Shown here: positions 22,863-34,378 of the stretch, in pieces
Layout of the letters: every line of letters starts with the position of its first letter
Numbering within the stretch: the first letter of the stretch is position 1
Origin: Rhizophagus irregularis
Taxonomy: Eukaryota; Glomeromycota; Glomeromycetes; Glomerales; Glomeraceae
DNA length: 64,000 nucleotides
Direction: 5' to 3'
Assembly: GCF_026210795.1 (NCBI RefSeq)
Contig: NC_089446.1
Coordinates: 3,811,001 to 3,875,000 of the forward strand
The notes under the pieces: generated by a model
What the model saw: the letters and a program-made list of their open reading frames with translations, nothing else
Told to the model about the DNA's origin: nothing
Database searches by the model: none
Translations under genes and position numbers: made by a program

Positions 22863-23481
22863 ATGAGCAAATTCGATAAAGTATTAACCCCCAAATATTT
22901 GGATTGGCATGCCAAATTAAGTGGGTTACCAAGCATTTTGATAGATAAGATTCATACCAAATTTTACAAAAGATATAAAAAAGAAACTGGATGTGAGCCA
23001 TGGCAATTAATTATCAGAAGCTGTGAAAAATACGCCAGCAAAACCTTGCTTTGGCACCTCCGGCTAAGCCTCTGGTTTCAAGCCTATTACCTTCAAAGCC
23101 AGACCTGATCCAGAATTAATTATCAAATCCAAGGATGAAGAACAAGATTACGAGGTCCTAGAAGGATCTGATCAGAATAATGTATTGGAGGTAGTCTTGC
23201 CTGAAGATCCCGAAGAGAAGCGAAAACATATCATTGGGTTGGTGCTAAAGAAGTTTCCTTATCTATCTTTAGACGATAGTGATGAACACTATGACACATT
23301 TAATCTTGATAGTTCAGCACTCTGTCCTTTATGTAATGGAGACCATAAAGTAAACAGAAGTATATTTGATGAAATAAAAGGTGAATGGGGTGCTGGTGAA
23401 TATTACAGAGAACGAATTTATCATCTCAACTGCAGGGAGTCTCTTAAACATGGAATCCCAATAGTATCAGTAAAAGCATAG
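22863..23481 (+). pseudogene. CPLC zinc-binding family protein, second tandem member
   Basis: From ATG 22863 the frame reads FDKVLTPKYLDWHAKLSGLP then KETGCEPWQLIIRSC. Near 23060 it must change frame (an indel or small intron) into KARPDPELIIKSKDEEQDYE and EEKRKHIIGLVLKKFPYLSL. The last 50 residues repeat the C-terminal domain of the upstream gene (CPLCNGDHKVNRS, GEWGAGEYYRERIYHLNC). Two paralogous genes in a row point to tandem duplication. Function unknown; metal binding is inferred from the Cys/His spacing. Confidence 0.5.
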
Positions 23482-23612
23482 ACTGAATTATATTTCTTTT
23501 TTCGAATCACATGGGTAGCTTAGATATTATACTTCTCCACAGTAATTATGACACATATTCTATAATATTTTTTTCTTTGAGGTTTTGAATTCACTCTTTT
23601 AAAGTCAAGAAT

Positions 23613-24231
23613 ATGGTTCGTAAAAGGAATAAGAGGCATAATCAATCCATACTATCAGCTAGTGAGAACCAGTCCAATGATATGATAGTATCGGATACAG
23701 AATTATGAGAACTTGTACGTCAAGGTCTCATAGTCGATGAAGTTCACAAAGTATTATCATACAATCGAAAAAACATGCATTGGATTGATAACTTTATTAA
23801 TCTTTTGATTAAGCTTGAAAACCAATGCGATGATCTAAAAGAAAAAGTATATCACTGCTTAATGAAAGAGGTTTTTAATGCGAAGGTCTTTCATGAAGCA
23901 TCCATTTAAGCTAGTCACATTTTTAAGGCAGAATATCTTAGAAATAAAATAGATGATCACATAGGATTTCATTATTCAAATAGAGGAGGGTAAAAAAGGA
24001 TGGTTAAGTCGTGGGTCAGTTGCGACACTACACAAAGTGACATCTACGGAAAAAGTGGTAGATTTGCTTAATAAAGCTGAAAATAAAGGTCCTGAAACTC
24101 GAAGGCAAATAATCATTTTCTAAAGATATATGTTCTTTCAAAATCATGTGAGTGGCTTAGACGATCATATGGAGCGATCACCGTTAAGGCAAATGCGCAG
24201 TATAATATCAGGAAAATTCTTGCCAGAAAAT
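23613..24231 (+). pseudogene. Unknown basic protein, broken
   Basis: ATG 23613 starts a frame beginning with a basic cluster (VRKRNKRHNQS), interrupted by TGA at about 23706 (ELRELVRQGL expected) and TAA at about 23908. After a frame change near 23970 it continues EEGKKGWLSRGSVATLHKV and DLLNKAENKGPETRRQIIIF. No family is recognised. It follows the two CPLC genes on the same strand and may belong to the same local cluster. Confidence 0.4.
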
Positions 24232-25195
24232 AGGGACTGTGTTACGTAAAATTTGCATATATATATACATTTTTTCGACTTTATTTTTTGAGTCATGTCT
24301 CCGGCCACACTAGTATTATACTAACAAAACAATATTTGAATATAATTAGTTCTCTTATTTGGCATATGAGATCGCTAAGAGATGATTGGCTGGAGGTACT
24401 AATCATGAAGTCATTTTTATAGATTTGCACACTAGTCGAAATCAAAACTTTCGACTATTAAAAGCTTTTGGCATAATTTTTGCTGATTGGTTATGTGATT
24501 CATCACATTTTTTGACCAATGGCAAAAATCGGTAAAATCAATCACAAATCGACTGATACTGATTGTTAAATGAATACTTGTTTGGTCTTTTAGTAAAAAA
24601 TTAACTTATACCGATTATTATACGAAAAATTGTTCCTTTAAGATCATTCAGTAAAATTATACCGATTGGTCATATAAATCGACACAATTTTGACAAATTT
24701 GCCAAATGGTAAAAATTAATAACTAATTGGCAATAATTCGGCAAATCAGTTGGTAAATGACTAAAATCATCAGATGATCCAGATTGACATTTTACAGGTC
24801 TTTTTAAACAAACTTTTTTAAACTTTTTAAACTTTTTGCTTTTTTTCTTGCTTCTCTTTGTCCTTTTCCCTTCCCTTTCTTACACCTTAATTTTTCACAT
24901 TGAATTTGGTAACTTTTATTAAATCAAAAAAGTTTTAAAATTTTCTTTAAAAAAAATGTTTTTTAACGTTAAAAAACATTTCTTTTTTATACTTTGTAAA
25001 GAAAATCAGTTCCAGCATAGATACCGTTTCTCTAAGTGAAGTTTCGAAAGATTTTTAAAACTTTCTTATAAAAAAACATTTTTTAACAATAAAAAACGTT
25101 TTTTTTTAATATTTTTTTTGCAGGAAATCAGTTCTGGTGTGGATACCATTTTTCAGGTAAACTTTCTTCAAAAAATACGTTTTTATACTAAAAAA

Positions 25196-25491
25196 AGGAC
25201 CCTGGACATTTCTAAAATAAGTCATAAGTCACACTTTTAACAAATTGACCCATTTTTTGAGTGCTCAAAAATCATTTTTTGTAAATATCTCGGCATTCAG
25301 TAGTCCAATTTCAATAAACATTTTTTTAAATTGTAGAGCTATATGAGGGCTACAAAATAAAAAAAAGTTCTTCAAAATTGAATCACTAGATGCTGAAATA
25401 TTTACAAAATACGATTTTTTGAATTTTAGCGAAAAGTGGTATTTTTGGGCAAAAGTCAGTTATGACTTGTTTTAGAGATGTCCGGGGTCCT
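25196..25491. mobile_element. hAT-like MITE, AGGACCCCGG family, copy 2
   Basis: 296 bp, ends AGGACCCTGGACAT and ATGTCCGGGGTCCT, exact 8-bp duplication CTAAAAAA at 25188-25195 and 25492-25499. It is inserted into a spacer of the splice-cassette array between units 2 and 3, so it is younger than the array. Confidence 0.88.
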
Positions 25492-27154
25492 CTAAAAAAT
25501 GTTTTTTTTTATTGTATTTTTTGTTTAGGGAATTGGTTCTGGCGTGAATATTATTTCCCAGGTAAAGTTTCAGAAGATTTTTGAAACTTTCTTATAAAAA
25601 AAACGTTTTTTAACAGTAAAAAACGTTTTTTTTATTTATTTTTGTAGGAAATCAGTTCCAGTGTGAATACCGGTTCCTTAGGTGAAGTTTTGAAGGATTT
25701 TCAAAACTTTCTTAAAAAAAACGTTTTATAACTAAAAAACGTTTTTTTAAATATTTTTCTGTTTAGGGAATTAGTTCCAACATGAATACCGTTTCCCTAG
25801 GTAAAGTTTTGAAAAATTTCAAAACTTTCTTAAAAAAAAACGTTTTTTTACTAAAAAATGTTTTTTTTTTATTTTTTTTGCAAAGAAAATCAGTTCCAGC
25901 GTGAATACCGATATTCTAGGTAGGTTTTGAAACTCTTTCAAAATTTTTTTTTAAAAAAAATGTTTTTAACGTAAAAAATGTTTTTTTTTTGTTTTTTTTT
26001 GCAGAAAATCAGTTCCGGCATGGATACCAATATTCCAAATAAGTTTTGAAATAAAAATTTGAAACTTTATAAAAAAAAACGTTTTTTAATATTAAAAACG
26101 TTTTTTTTTCATTTTTGTATAGGAAATCGACTCCAACGTAGACGCCGATATTCTAGGTAAGTTTCAAAACTAAAGTTTTGAAACTTTTTTAATAAAATGT
26201 TTTTAATAAAACATTTTTTTTATATTTAATTATGGGGATATCGGTTCCAGTGTGGATACCGAATCCTAAAGATAAGTTTCAAAAAAAAATTTTGAAACTT
26301 TTTTTAATAAAAACGTTTTTATACTAAAAATGTTTTTTTTTTATTATTTTTTATATAGGGATATCCAAAGTTAAGTTTCAAAAATTTTCAAAACTTTAAT
26401 ATAAAAACGTTAATTTTTAAAATTTTTTTTTTATTTTTTTGTAGGAATATCAGTTTCAGCATGAATACCGAATCCCAAAGTTAAGTTTCAAAAATTTTTG
26501 AAACTTTTTTTTATTATTTTTTATATAGAGATATCAGTTCCAGCGTGGATATCGAATCTCAAAGTTAAAAAAATTCAAAACTTTATAAATAAATGTTATA
26601 AACATTTTTTTTGTTTTTTTATATAAGAATTCAGCTCCAACGTGGACGCCGATATTCTAGGTAAGTTTTAAAACAAATGTTTCGAAACTTTTTTAAAAAC
26701 GTTTTTTTTTTATTTTTTATAATAGGAAATCAGTTCCAGCGTGGATACCAATATTTCAGGTAAGTTTCAAAACAAATATTTTGAAACTTTTTAAAAACAT
26801 TTTTTAATAAAAAAAACGTTTTTTTATACTTTAATATAGGAAATCGGCTTTAACGTGGACGCCGATATTCCAGGTAAGTTTTAAAATAAATGTTTAAAAA
26901 TTTCTTTAAAAAAAACGTTTCTAATGTTTTTTTATATTTTAATATAGAAAATCAGCTCCAATATGGTTATATGGATGCTGATATTCCAGATAAGTTTTGA
27001 AACTAAAGTTTTAAAACTTTTTTAAAAAAAACGTTTCTAACATTTTTTTTTTATACTTTAATATAGGAAATTGGCTTCAACGTAAACGCTGATATTCCAG
27101 GTAAATTTTGAAACTAAAGTTTCAAAACTTCTTTAAAAAAACATTTCTAACGTT

Positions 27155-27721
27155 GTGACACGCCACCTATAGGATATTAAGTAAAATATCGTATGTTGTT
27201 ACCAACGTGTTGAGTTCAAATAATATCTCTGCTTGGTTCAAAATAAAAATTATAAAAGTTAGTTACAAAACATGATTTCTTATCCCAAAAATTAATTTTT
27301 GCGATAGTTTCCCCAAATTTAATATTAATAATATACATTAAATTAATAATGTCTTCTTTTCTCATAAGAAAAGGTTAAACAGTGTGTTAGTTTCTATTAA
27401 GGGCGAACTAAAATTTTTATTTTTATTTTTATTTTTTTTTTTTAAAATCAAATTGCGAACTTGAACTGTGGAATTTCTAACGAAATCTGCAGATATTTAT
27501 ACATTTTAAGAAAATTATTTCTAATATCTACTTATCTTTTTCTAATAAGAATTTAAGAAAATTTAAGAAAATAAAAAATCTATTATCATATGACTATTTT
27601 GTTACACTAAACTAAATTATAAATATAATTTTATCGGCTGATTATTTACCCATCGATTAATTATTTATCCATCGGCTAATTATTTATCCTTATTCTACTT
27701 TATTGTATTTTCAGTTATTAT
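27155..27721. mobile_element. Possible solo LTR, TSD AACGTT
   Basis: The tandem array is interrupted by about 567 bp starting (T)GTGACACGCCACC and ending TTTTCAGTTATTAT, flanked by AACGTT at 27149-27154 and 27722-27727. A TG start with a 5-6-bp duplication and no coding content suggests a solo LTR. The right end does not read CA, so the call is weak. It contains repeated TTATTTATCCATCGG words near its 3' end. Confidence 0.4.
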
Positions 27722-29045
27722 AACGTTTTTTTTTATACTTTAATATAGAAAATTGGCTCCAACATGAACGCTGATATTCCAGGTAAGTTTCAAAACTAAA
27801 GTTTCAAAACTTCTTAAAAAAAAACGTTTATTTTAACATTTTTTTTATATTTAATTATAGGGATATCAGTTCTGGCGTGAATACTGAATCCTAAAGATAA
27901 GTTTTGAAAAAAAATTTCAAAAATTTTTTTAATAAAACGTTTTTATATTAAAAATATTTTTTTTATTATTTTTATATAGGAATTCAGTTCCAGCATGGAT
28001 ACCGAATCTCAAAGGCAAGTTTCGAACAATTTTGAAACTTTAATAAAAAAACGTTAATTTTAACGTTTTTTTTATTTTTTTTGTAGGGATATCAGTTCTG
28101 ACGTGAATACTGAATCCCATTGGTTAGTTTTGAAAAAGAATTTGAAACTATTTAAAAAAAAATGTTTATTAACATTTTTTATTATTATTTTATTGTAGTA
28201 AAATGGTTCTGACTTGAATACCGAATTCCATTGGTTAGTTTTGAAAAAAAATTTGAAACTATTAAAAAAACATTATATTAATGTTTTTTTTATTTTCTTT
28301 TGTAGGGAATCTGATTCAGTTCTACCATTTTCCCAGGTAATGTTTTGATAGATTTTCGAAACTTACTTAAAAAAAAATGTTTTTAGCTAAAAAACGATTT
28401 TTTTATATTTTTTTTATAGAAAATTAGTTCCAGTGTGGATACTGATATTCCAGGTAAAGTTTCAAAAAAATTTCGAAACTTCATTTTTTTTATTAAAAGA
28501 AATGGTTGACCAACCATTTCTTTACTTTTTTTGTAGGTTTCCCCTTCAAATTTTATCGGATCAGGTAAATTTCTTTCAAACCCAATTTTTTTATTTAAAA
28601 AATGAGTTATTGGTCATTTCCTCCTTTTTTGGTAGTTTTCTTTGGACTTTTATTAGGTTAGGTGAGGATTATGGATGGATGATAGATGGTGGATGGTAAA
28701 TGGTGTATATAAATGATAGATAGATAATAATTTAATATGCAATTTTTAATAAAACGAATTAATAAAATTTAATCAATAAATTGTTATTATAAAAGTTAAA
28801 ATCAGCTAAATATACAAAAATCGGTAATAATTATTAGATTTATTAACAATCATCAATTTGATTTTACCGATTTGTTGCCAATTTTACTAATCGATTTGTT
28901 GACAAGTGGCAGGCGTTACAGTGCAAATCGTTTATAAAATTAGTTGCCGATTTTTTTGGTACTAATTGGCTAAGATCAGACCAAATTTTGTCCAACATTC
29001 GGTAATTTGAAATTTTGCCAAAATGGACTATTCCGACTAGTGGCA

Positions 29046-29206
29046 TGGAGATAACGTAATGACGAAATGTAATGTGTAATTGCTGGTGAAAATCTGACAA
29101 TCTTTTACTCCTACGATGCTATAAAACTAGCAAGAGCATTGTCAGGCTAGATGTGTGTGTCGCAGGCTCCACCCACCTCGGCTTCACGACCTCACAGTAC
29201 CTACCC
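29046..29206. other. Unassigned flank, slightly GC-richer
   Basis: Between the CACTA element and the next MITE lies a short stretch with GGCTCCACCCACCTCGGC (about 29164), richer in GC than its surroundings. No tRNA fold or coding frame was recognised. Confidence 0.3.
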
Positions 29207-29504
29207 AGGACCCTGGATATCTCCAAAACAGGTCATAAGTCACACTTTCGGCAGATTGGCCCATTTTTCAGGGCTCAAAAAATCGTTTTTTGTAAATATC
29301 TCGGCATCCAGTGGTCCAATTTTGATGAACTTTTTTTTTTAAATTGTAGAGCTAAATGAGGGCTACAAAATAAAAAAAAGTTCATTAAAATTGAATTACT
29401 GGATGCTGAGATATTTACAAAAAACGATTTTTTGAGTTTTAGCAAAAAGGGGTGTTTTTGGCCAAAAGTCCATTATGACCTTTATATTAGATATCCGGGG
29501 TCCT
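29207..29504. mobile_element. hAT-like MITE, AGGACCCCGG family, copy 3
   Basis: 298 bp, AGGACCCTGGATATCT ... ATATCCGGGGTCCT, with exact 8-bp duplication ACCTACCC at 29199-29206 and 29505-29512. The inner arms match copies 1 and 4 (GGCCAAAAGTCCATTATGACC). Confidence 0.9.
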
Positions 29505-29512
29505 ACCTACCC

Positions 29513-29998
29513 TACGGGCTCAGGCATCCCCATATCTGTCACCATCTGTCTCAACCATCTGTCATATAATAATATACTAAAAAAGGATAAAATAAGGAAA
29601 AAGTGAGGAAAATAAGAGAGAATCAGAGGGGTATGACAGATATGACAGATATAACAGATGTTTCAGAAAAATCGGGAGAGAATAATCTCCAGAAATATTT
29701 TTGATTTTACCCCAGATCTGTCATTTTGTCATAAATCTGTCATATGATCAGGATTCAGTTTAATCATCTGTCAAGCAACGATGAATGCACCCAGTAGATT
29801 AACAGGTAGGTTAGCAGGTAAGCCTCTAGAAGGTCTGTAGAGCCAGTAAGACTAACCTCGTCCTATTCCCATCAGAAAAAATAAGTAATTGAATAATGAG
29901 TAAATCATAAGTAATATATAAGGCTACCTAGTAATATGAAACATGCATATGATAGACTTGCACGCAGCCACTTATCTTGCCGAAGATCTCAGACAGTA
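29513..29998. other. Non-coding, ATCTGTCAT inverted repeats
   Basis: No gene is seen. Words ATCTGTCAT and ATGACAGAT occur repeatedly in both orientations between 29533 and 29772, so the region can fold back on itself. It may be the left terminal region of the large integrase/ATPase element that follows, but no matching right end was identified. Confidence 0.35.
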
Positions 29999-30319
29999 CT
30001 AATCCGTCTTCCTCTTTTTTGCCTCCTTAAGGCATTTATCAATACACTGCTTACACGTGTCATCAGCATTTAAAATTTTCTGTCCAAGTTTCTTGTATTG
30101 CTGATTGTAAGCTGTCTGATGCCTTTTGGCAGCATTTTCTTTCTTCTTCTCCTTAGACTTCTTTTTAATTATCCAGTCTACCCCAGTAAAAGTATTCTTA
30201 TGCATGCCACAAACTGTACAATCACCATGTAAACGATAACGTCTATTTGTAGTCATATTTTGTATTTCACTAGTAGTCTCAGTTTCCTTCTTGCACTTTA
30301 GATAGTAAAATTGTGTCAT
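29999..30319 (-). CDS. Small zinc-binding protein resembling DUF5679
   Basis: The frame begins MTQFYYLKCKKETET and contains a two-part Cys motif, YLKCKKET then NRRYRLHGDCTVCGMHKNTF, as in the DUF5679 family. That family is known from large DNA viruses and Maverick-like elements. A lysine-rich tail with a second CKQC...C motif follows. The open frame extends upstream to about 30370 but with no ATG, so 30319 is chosen. It is divergent to the integrase that starts just upstream, suggesting one element. Not interrupted; function unknown, nucleic-acid binding likely. Confidence 0.6.
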   Translation of the reverse strand: MTQFYYLKCKKETETTSEIQNMTTNRRYRLHGDCTVCGMHKNTFTGVDWIIKKKSKEKKKENAAKRHQTAYNQQYKKLGQKILNADDTCKQCIDKCLKEAKKRKTD

Positions 30320-30958
30320 CTTAAGATTTGAAGTCCAAAATCTTTCCTTTAATTTGTCGTAATATGTCACACTTAGAGAAGAGAATTACTACAAGTACTA
30401 CAATTTCTCCAGAATACTAACACGAATTCTAAAAGGTGAAGAGCACTACAACCTATACAAAAAGCCCTTAAAGGAGAAGTCAACAGAATGCTCAAAGGTA
30501 ATTATATGGAAACTAAATGCAACACATCAGGCTGATTTTGCAGAAATGCCAGTCGACCCCAAAGGATTCCACTATTTCCTTGTAGTGATAGAAGTTGCAG
30601 AAAAGCGGGTTGACGCAAAACCCCTGAAGCCTTATAAAAATGAATTGTTCATAAGTTATACATAATTTGACCATATAACATCATATATGTCCATTATTTG
30701 TCTATTATTTGCTCATATTTTAAGATTGTATCTTTTTGGAGCACATAAAATGTACATTAAATGGCACAAATATTTACAAATTATGTATGTTAATGCATAA
30801 AAAAATAGATTTGCCATTTTGTATACATTACTTGTACATTAAAAATATACATAAATTATACTATATAATTTTATATACGTTATTTGTACATTTACCAACA
30901 TTCATAAACATAACTTAATGGACAAATTATGTTATTATTCATATTATTTATAGTAAAT

Positions 30959-31597
30959 CCCTATAAAAAGTATTATACTTAAAATATATTTAAAATATAT
31001 TTAAAATATACTTAATTTAAAAATTGCAAAATACTTAAAATATATTTTTAATATATCTAAAATATACTTAAAATTATCTTAAAACATATGTCTAATATAT
31101 TTAATTTTTGCCCATATACTTAAAATATATTTAAATTATATTTAAATTAAAATTTAAGTATATTATAAGACTATTATAAGTATATTTTTTATGTATTTAA
31201 AATATACTTAAAATATATTATAAAATATATTATAAGTATATTTTTTATGTATTTAAAATATACTTAAAATATATTATAAAATATATTATAAGTATATTTT
31301 TTATGTATTTAAAATATACTTAAAATATATTATAAAATATATTATAAGTATATTTTAAGTATGTAAAAAATATATCTATAATATACTTAAATTTTGATTT
31401 AAGTATAATTTAAGTATAATTTAAGTATTTTGGCAAAAATTAAATATATTAGAAATATATTTTAAGATAATTTTAAATACATTTTAAGTATATTATAAGT
31501 ATTTCGCAATTTTTAAATTAAATATATTTTAAGTATAATTTAAATATATTTTAAAAAGTTTTTAATTATATTTTAAATATAAATACTTTTTATAGGG
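30959..31597. mobile_element. CCCTATAAAAAG-terminus palindromic element
   Basis: The ends CCCTATAAAAAGTATT and inverse (AATACTTTTTATAGGG) bound 639 bp made almost only of ACTTAAAATATATTTAAAAT-type words in inverted arms. A 60-bp unit (AAATATATTATAAGTATATT) is repeated in tandem about three times at 31160-31360. The terminus resembles that of the outer 13-kb insertion (CCYTATAA). No clear target duplication. Confidence 0.6.
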
Positions 31598-32087
31598 AAA
31601 GAAAAGTTTGCTCATTCTAGAACTTTACTGAAACCCGTATTTTTTCAGTTTTGAAGCTACCTAGTCACTGCTTACTTTCTTTTCATAAGCTGCGACCAAG
31701 TAGCTGTAATTTATTTATTTATAAATATTTCTTTTGTGTTATTTTATAAATTTTAGTTAAGTGACCTATAATCCAAAACTCAGAATAATCATAAATTTTA
31801 ATTATTTAAAATTAATATATCAAGTAAAAAGGTAAAAATTAGGCCTCTTAGGTATGAAATTGCAGTAGTAGTGAAATAAACAATGAAGATGATTATTAGA
31901 AATTTATTAATAACAGAATGATGTTAGTTATTAATATGATCATATTTACAAATACTTAGTATCCAAATATATATTTAAAAAAGCATCATTACATCGTACA
32001 ATTTATTAACACGTATATTTAATAAATTATAGCAAATTATTGTAAAATATATTGTAAATAAATATATTGTAAATTTAACATAAAATA
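31598..32087. other. No features recognised
   Basis: AT-rich non-coding sequence, with one short mixed stretch around 31650-31710. No long frame, repeat family or RNA gene was recognised. Confidence 0.5.
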
Positions 32088-32300
32088 CAGTCAATTCGTT
32101 ATAATTGGATAGCCGCAGATTTTTAAGCGATCAACGTACTAAATTTCCGTTGACATAGCGCCCCTGGTGACACAACTATAACTGAATTTTTAGACACGTC
32201 TCTATTTATTGTATTCTCAGTAAATGGGCTTGCTCCACTGTAACAACTATATCACCTATTTTCTTCCAGCTCTTACTCTTTAGTAGTGGTCTAAATACAC
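32088..32300. repeat. Direct repeat 1, pogo/Tigger-like terminus
   Basis: The sequence from CAGTCAATTCGTTATAATTGG onwards (GATTTTTAAGCGATCAACGT, TTCCGTTGACATAGC, GTGACACAACTATAAC) is repeated in the same orientation at 37510-37790. A CAGT start next to TA and an interior GTTATAATTGG are typical of pogo/Tigger termini, but no matching right end or transposase was found. The two copies are 5.4 kb apart. Confidence 0.45.
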
Positions 32301-33110
32301 TTCCGATTTTACTATCAATTTCATTTACCTAACTAGAAACAATGTGAAATTTTACGAAAAATTTCATTTATTTTAAAAACTTTTCATTTGACCATTACAC
32401 ACCCAACCCGCTAAGAATTAAAAAAACTTGCCCATTTGGGAAATATAACCCGGATGGGAAGACAGAAGACTTATTTGCATTACTCAATCATCCTCTATTC
32501 TCATTTAAATTTCTATGCACACTCTTCTCTATTTATTTACGGTCAAGTTTCTTCCTTTCTTCGTCAGTTACTTTGCATCCCCATAAGCATTCATTTTTCT
32601 TTCACTTTCTTTCATCTTTTTTTATTTAGACATCAATACTATTAAAAGAATCAAAAAACTCTCTATAAAGAAACCAGAAGAAACCATCAATTAGTATAAT
32701 CAGAAAAATATTACGAATTTTAAAAATTAATTGATAAAAAATATTTAAGATTACTACCTGCTTTAGTTTTTTTCTGATAATATTTACAGAAGATTCTACT
32801 AGTAATTCAATTGGTTGATTCATTCTGCCATGGCCATGACCATCTTTTACGTTCTTCTAATTGCAATAATGAAAAACATAAATAAAATATCGTAATATGG
32901 TGTAATTCTGTAAATAAATACAGCTTCTGTTTCATTTGGCGCAGTATTTTGTTGAGATTTTCATGTTCTCATCATTTTAATAAATATTTAAATATTTAAA
33001 GTTTAAAATGCTCAAAAATATTTAAAATTATGAAATTATGAAGTAAAACTAGCACGAAAGTTTTTTATTTTATCGTACTAATCTATAGCATAGCGGACAT
33101 CCCTATTTTA
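32301..33110. other. No supported gene
   Basis: AT-rich sequence with poly-pyrimidine patches (32440-32640, TTTCTTTCA-type). Short frames on both strands are hydrophobic or low-complexity and have no recognisable content. Confidence 0.45.
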
Positions 33111-33388
33111 CACTGGTAAAAAAATGGTCTATCTTACACATATCCTACACATATCTTACATATATCAGGTACTCAAAATGTAGAAAATCATACACAAATA
33201 ATACACATATCATACACATATCGGATCTTTATATATATAGTATACCTATCAGTACCTGATATATGTATGATATATATATTAGTACCCGATATGTGTATGA
33301 TATGTGTATTATTTGTGTATGATTTTCTACATTTTGAGTACCCAATATGTGTAAGATATGTGTAGGATAAATCATTTTTTTACCAGTG
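33111..33388. mobile_element. CACTGG-terminus MITE, copy 2
   Basis: 278 bp with TIR CACTGGTAAAAAAATGG and inverse, nearly colinear with 17203-17481 (same TACACATATC and ATTATTTGTGTATGATTTTC arms). The flanks (TTTTA on the left, ATTAT on the right) do not give a clean 3-bp duplication, so one flank may have changed. Confidence 0.8.
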
Positions 33389-34378
33389 ATTATCACAATA
33401 CTGTTGTCGATCATTTGCCGATCATTTATTCAATTATCACATAATATAAATACCGTTGCTAAAAAAATTTACATAATAATATATGCTTAAATTTCACAAA
33501 TAACTTAAATTTAGTTTTAATTTATTGTGTATTAAATTTCATTAGAAACTTTTTAGCTTTTATTATTATTTGGCATATATTTATTCATTATACGAAATTA
33601 TTCACTAATTATGTTACTAATAAAAAACCTGCATTATGAATCAGATCACTGCATTATTTTTTTTATAGATTCTACATAATATAAAGAATATTTGTGCAAA
33701 TTCTTAAGTTTCGCACTCGCATATTCATCTTCGCACTTTAATTTTTGTCTGATGATCGGCAATAATTAGTGAATTATCATAAACAAATAATATATTTATA
33801 ATATTATTAAAAATTGTGCTAATAATTATATAATTAAAATCATATAATAATTTAGTGTTTTTACTTAGATTCCATTATTTTTTTGCCACATTATTTGAAA
33901 AATATTTGTGATTTTGCAATAAGTTTTTAAAATCCAGAATTAGTGATCAGCAAATGATCGGCAAGGTGATATGAGCATGTCCGCTATGCTCTAATCTATT
34001 CAGGTATTGCATATAGAAGTAGATAAGAAATAAGGTTATAAGAAAAGTCTATTTAAGCTTATTAGACGAATAATTTAGACTTTTGTGTATACTTAACAAA
34101 TAAACTTTTATGTATATTAATAAGTAAACTTTTATATATAATTTACTTTGAAATATAAAATTATTATTGTTAATAAGAAAAAAAAATTTAGATCGGGAAA
34201 AATAATTGTTAATAAATAAAACCTGAATGATATTATCCAAGAATAAGAACATTTTTCAAATTTCTTTCAAATGATTTTGATTAAAATAAAGTCTTAGTTC
34301 TTACGCCTTTATGGTTACACTTATTGAAGCATCATTATTGTTAATAATATTAAGATTTTTATTTGATCAAAATAATGG
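33389..34378. other. No supported gene
   Basis: AT-rich intergenic sequence. The words GATCATTTGCCGATCATTTATTC (part) near 33411 and GCAAATGATCGGCAAGGTGATATG (part) near 33951 are inverted versions of each other, so 33400-33990 may be the remains of a TIR element of about 0.58 kb. Confidence 0.35.

Larger units (their letters stand above)
25002..28661 (+). repeat. Tandem array of ~118-bp units with 34-nt cassettes between splice sites
   Basis: About 26 units. Each has a pyrimidine tract ending TTTTGTAG, TTGCAG or ATATAG, a cassette beginning GAAATCAGTTCC and ending GATATTCCAG, then GTAAGTTT. Exact 34-nt cassettes lie at 25649-25682, 25767-25800, 25886-25919, 26123-26156, 26726-26759, 26840-26873 and 27749-27782; a few are 33 or 36 nt. 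The 80-87-bp spacers contain two hairpins: GTTTTGAAAC/GTTTCAAAAC next to the donor, and AAAACGTTTT-type repeats before the acceptor. The consensus cassette has no stop in any frame (EISSSVDTDIP, KSVPAWIPIFQ, NQFQRGYRYS). The last units change content (GTTTCCCCTTCAAATTTTAT) but keep the splice sites. Some units have lost donor or acceptor. Whether it is transcribed or spliced is unknown. Confidence 0.75.
24430..29042. mobile_element. CACTA element carrying a splice-cassette array, copy 1, TSD GCA
   Basis: The left end CACTAGTCGAAATCAAAAC and right end GGACTATTCCGACTAGTG are TIRs beginning CACTAGTCG. The 3-bp duplication GCA sits at 24427-24429 and 29043-29045. The 400 bp at each end carry subterminal repeats (ACCGATT, TTGGCAA, CCAATTGG-like). 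The interior (25002-28661) is the tandem splice-cassette array. Two later insertions lie inside it (25196-25491 and about 27155-27721). No transposase frame is present, so it is non-autonomous. A second copy lies at 39783. Confidence 0.85.

Noticed and set aside
24985-28661. CRISPR array
   Set aside because: Regular repeat-spacer look, but spacers are similar to each other, repeats are long and variable, no cas genes are present and the context is a eukaryotic transposon.
29160-29200. Possible tRNA or rRNA fragment in the GC-richer patch
   Set aside because: No acceptor stem, T-loop (GTTCRA) or anticodon arm could be folded by eye.
29151-29359. Two overlapping plus-strand frames of 63 and 68 codons
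   Set aside because: Run across the boundary of MITE copy 3 and consist mostly of its TIR arm; same frame occurs in 43996-44199 for the same reason.
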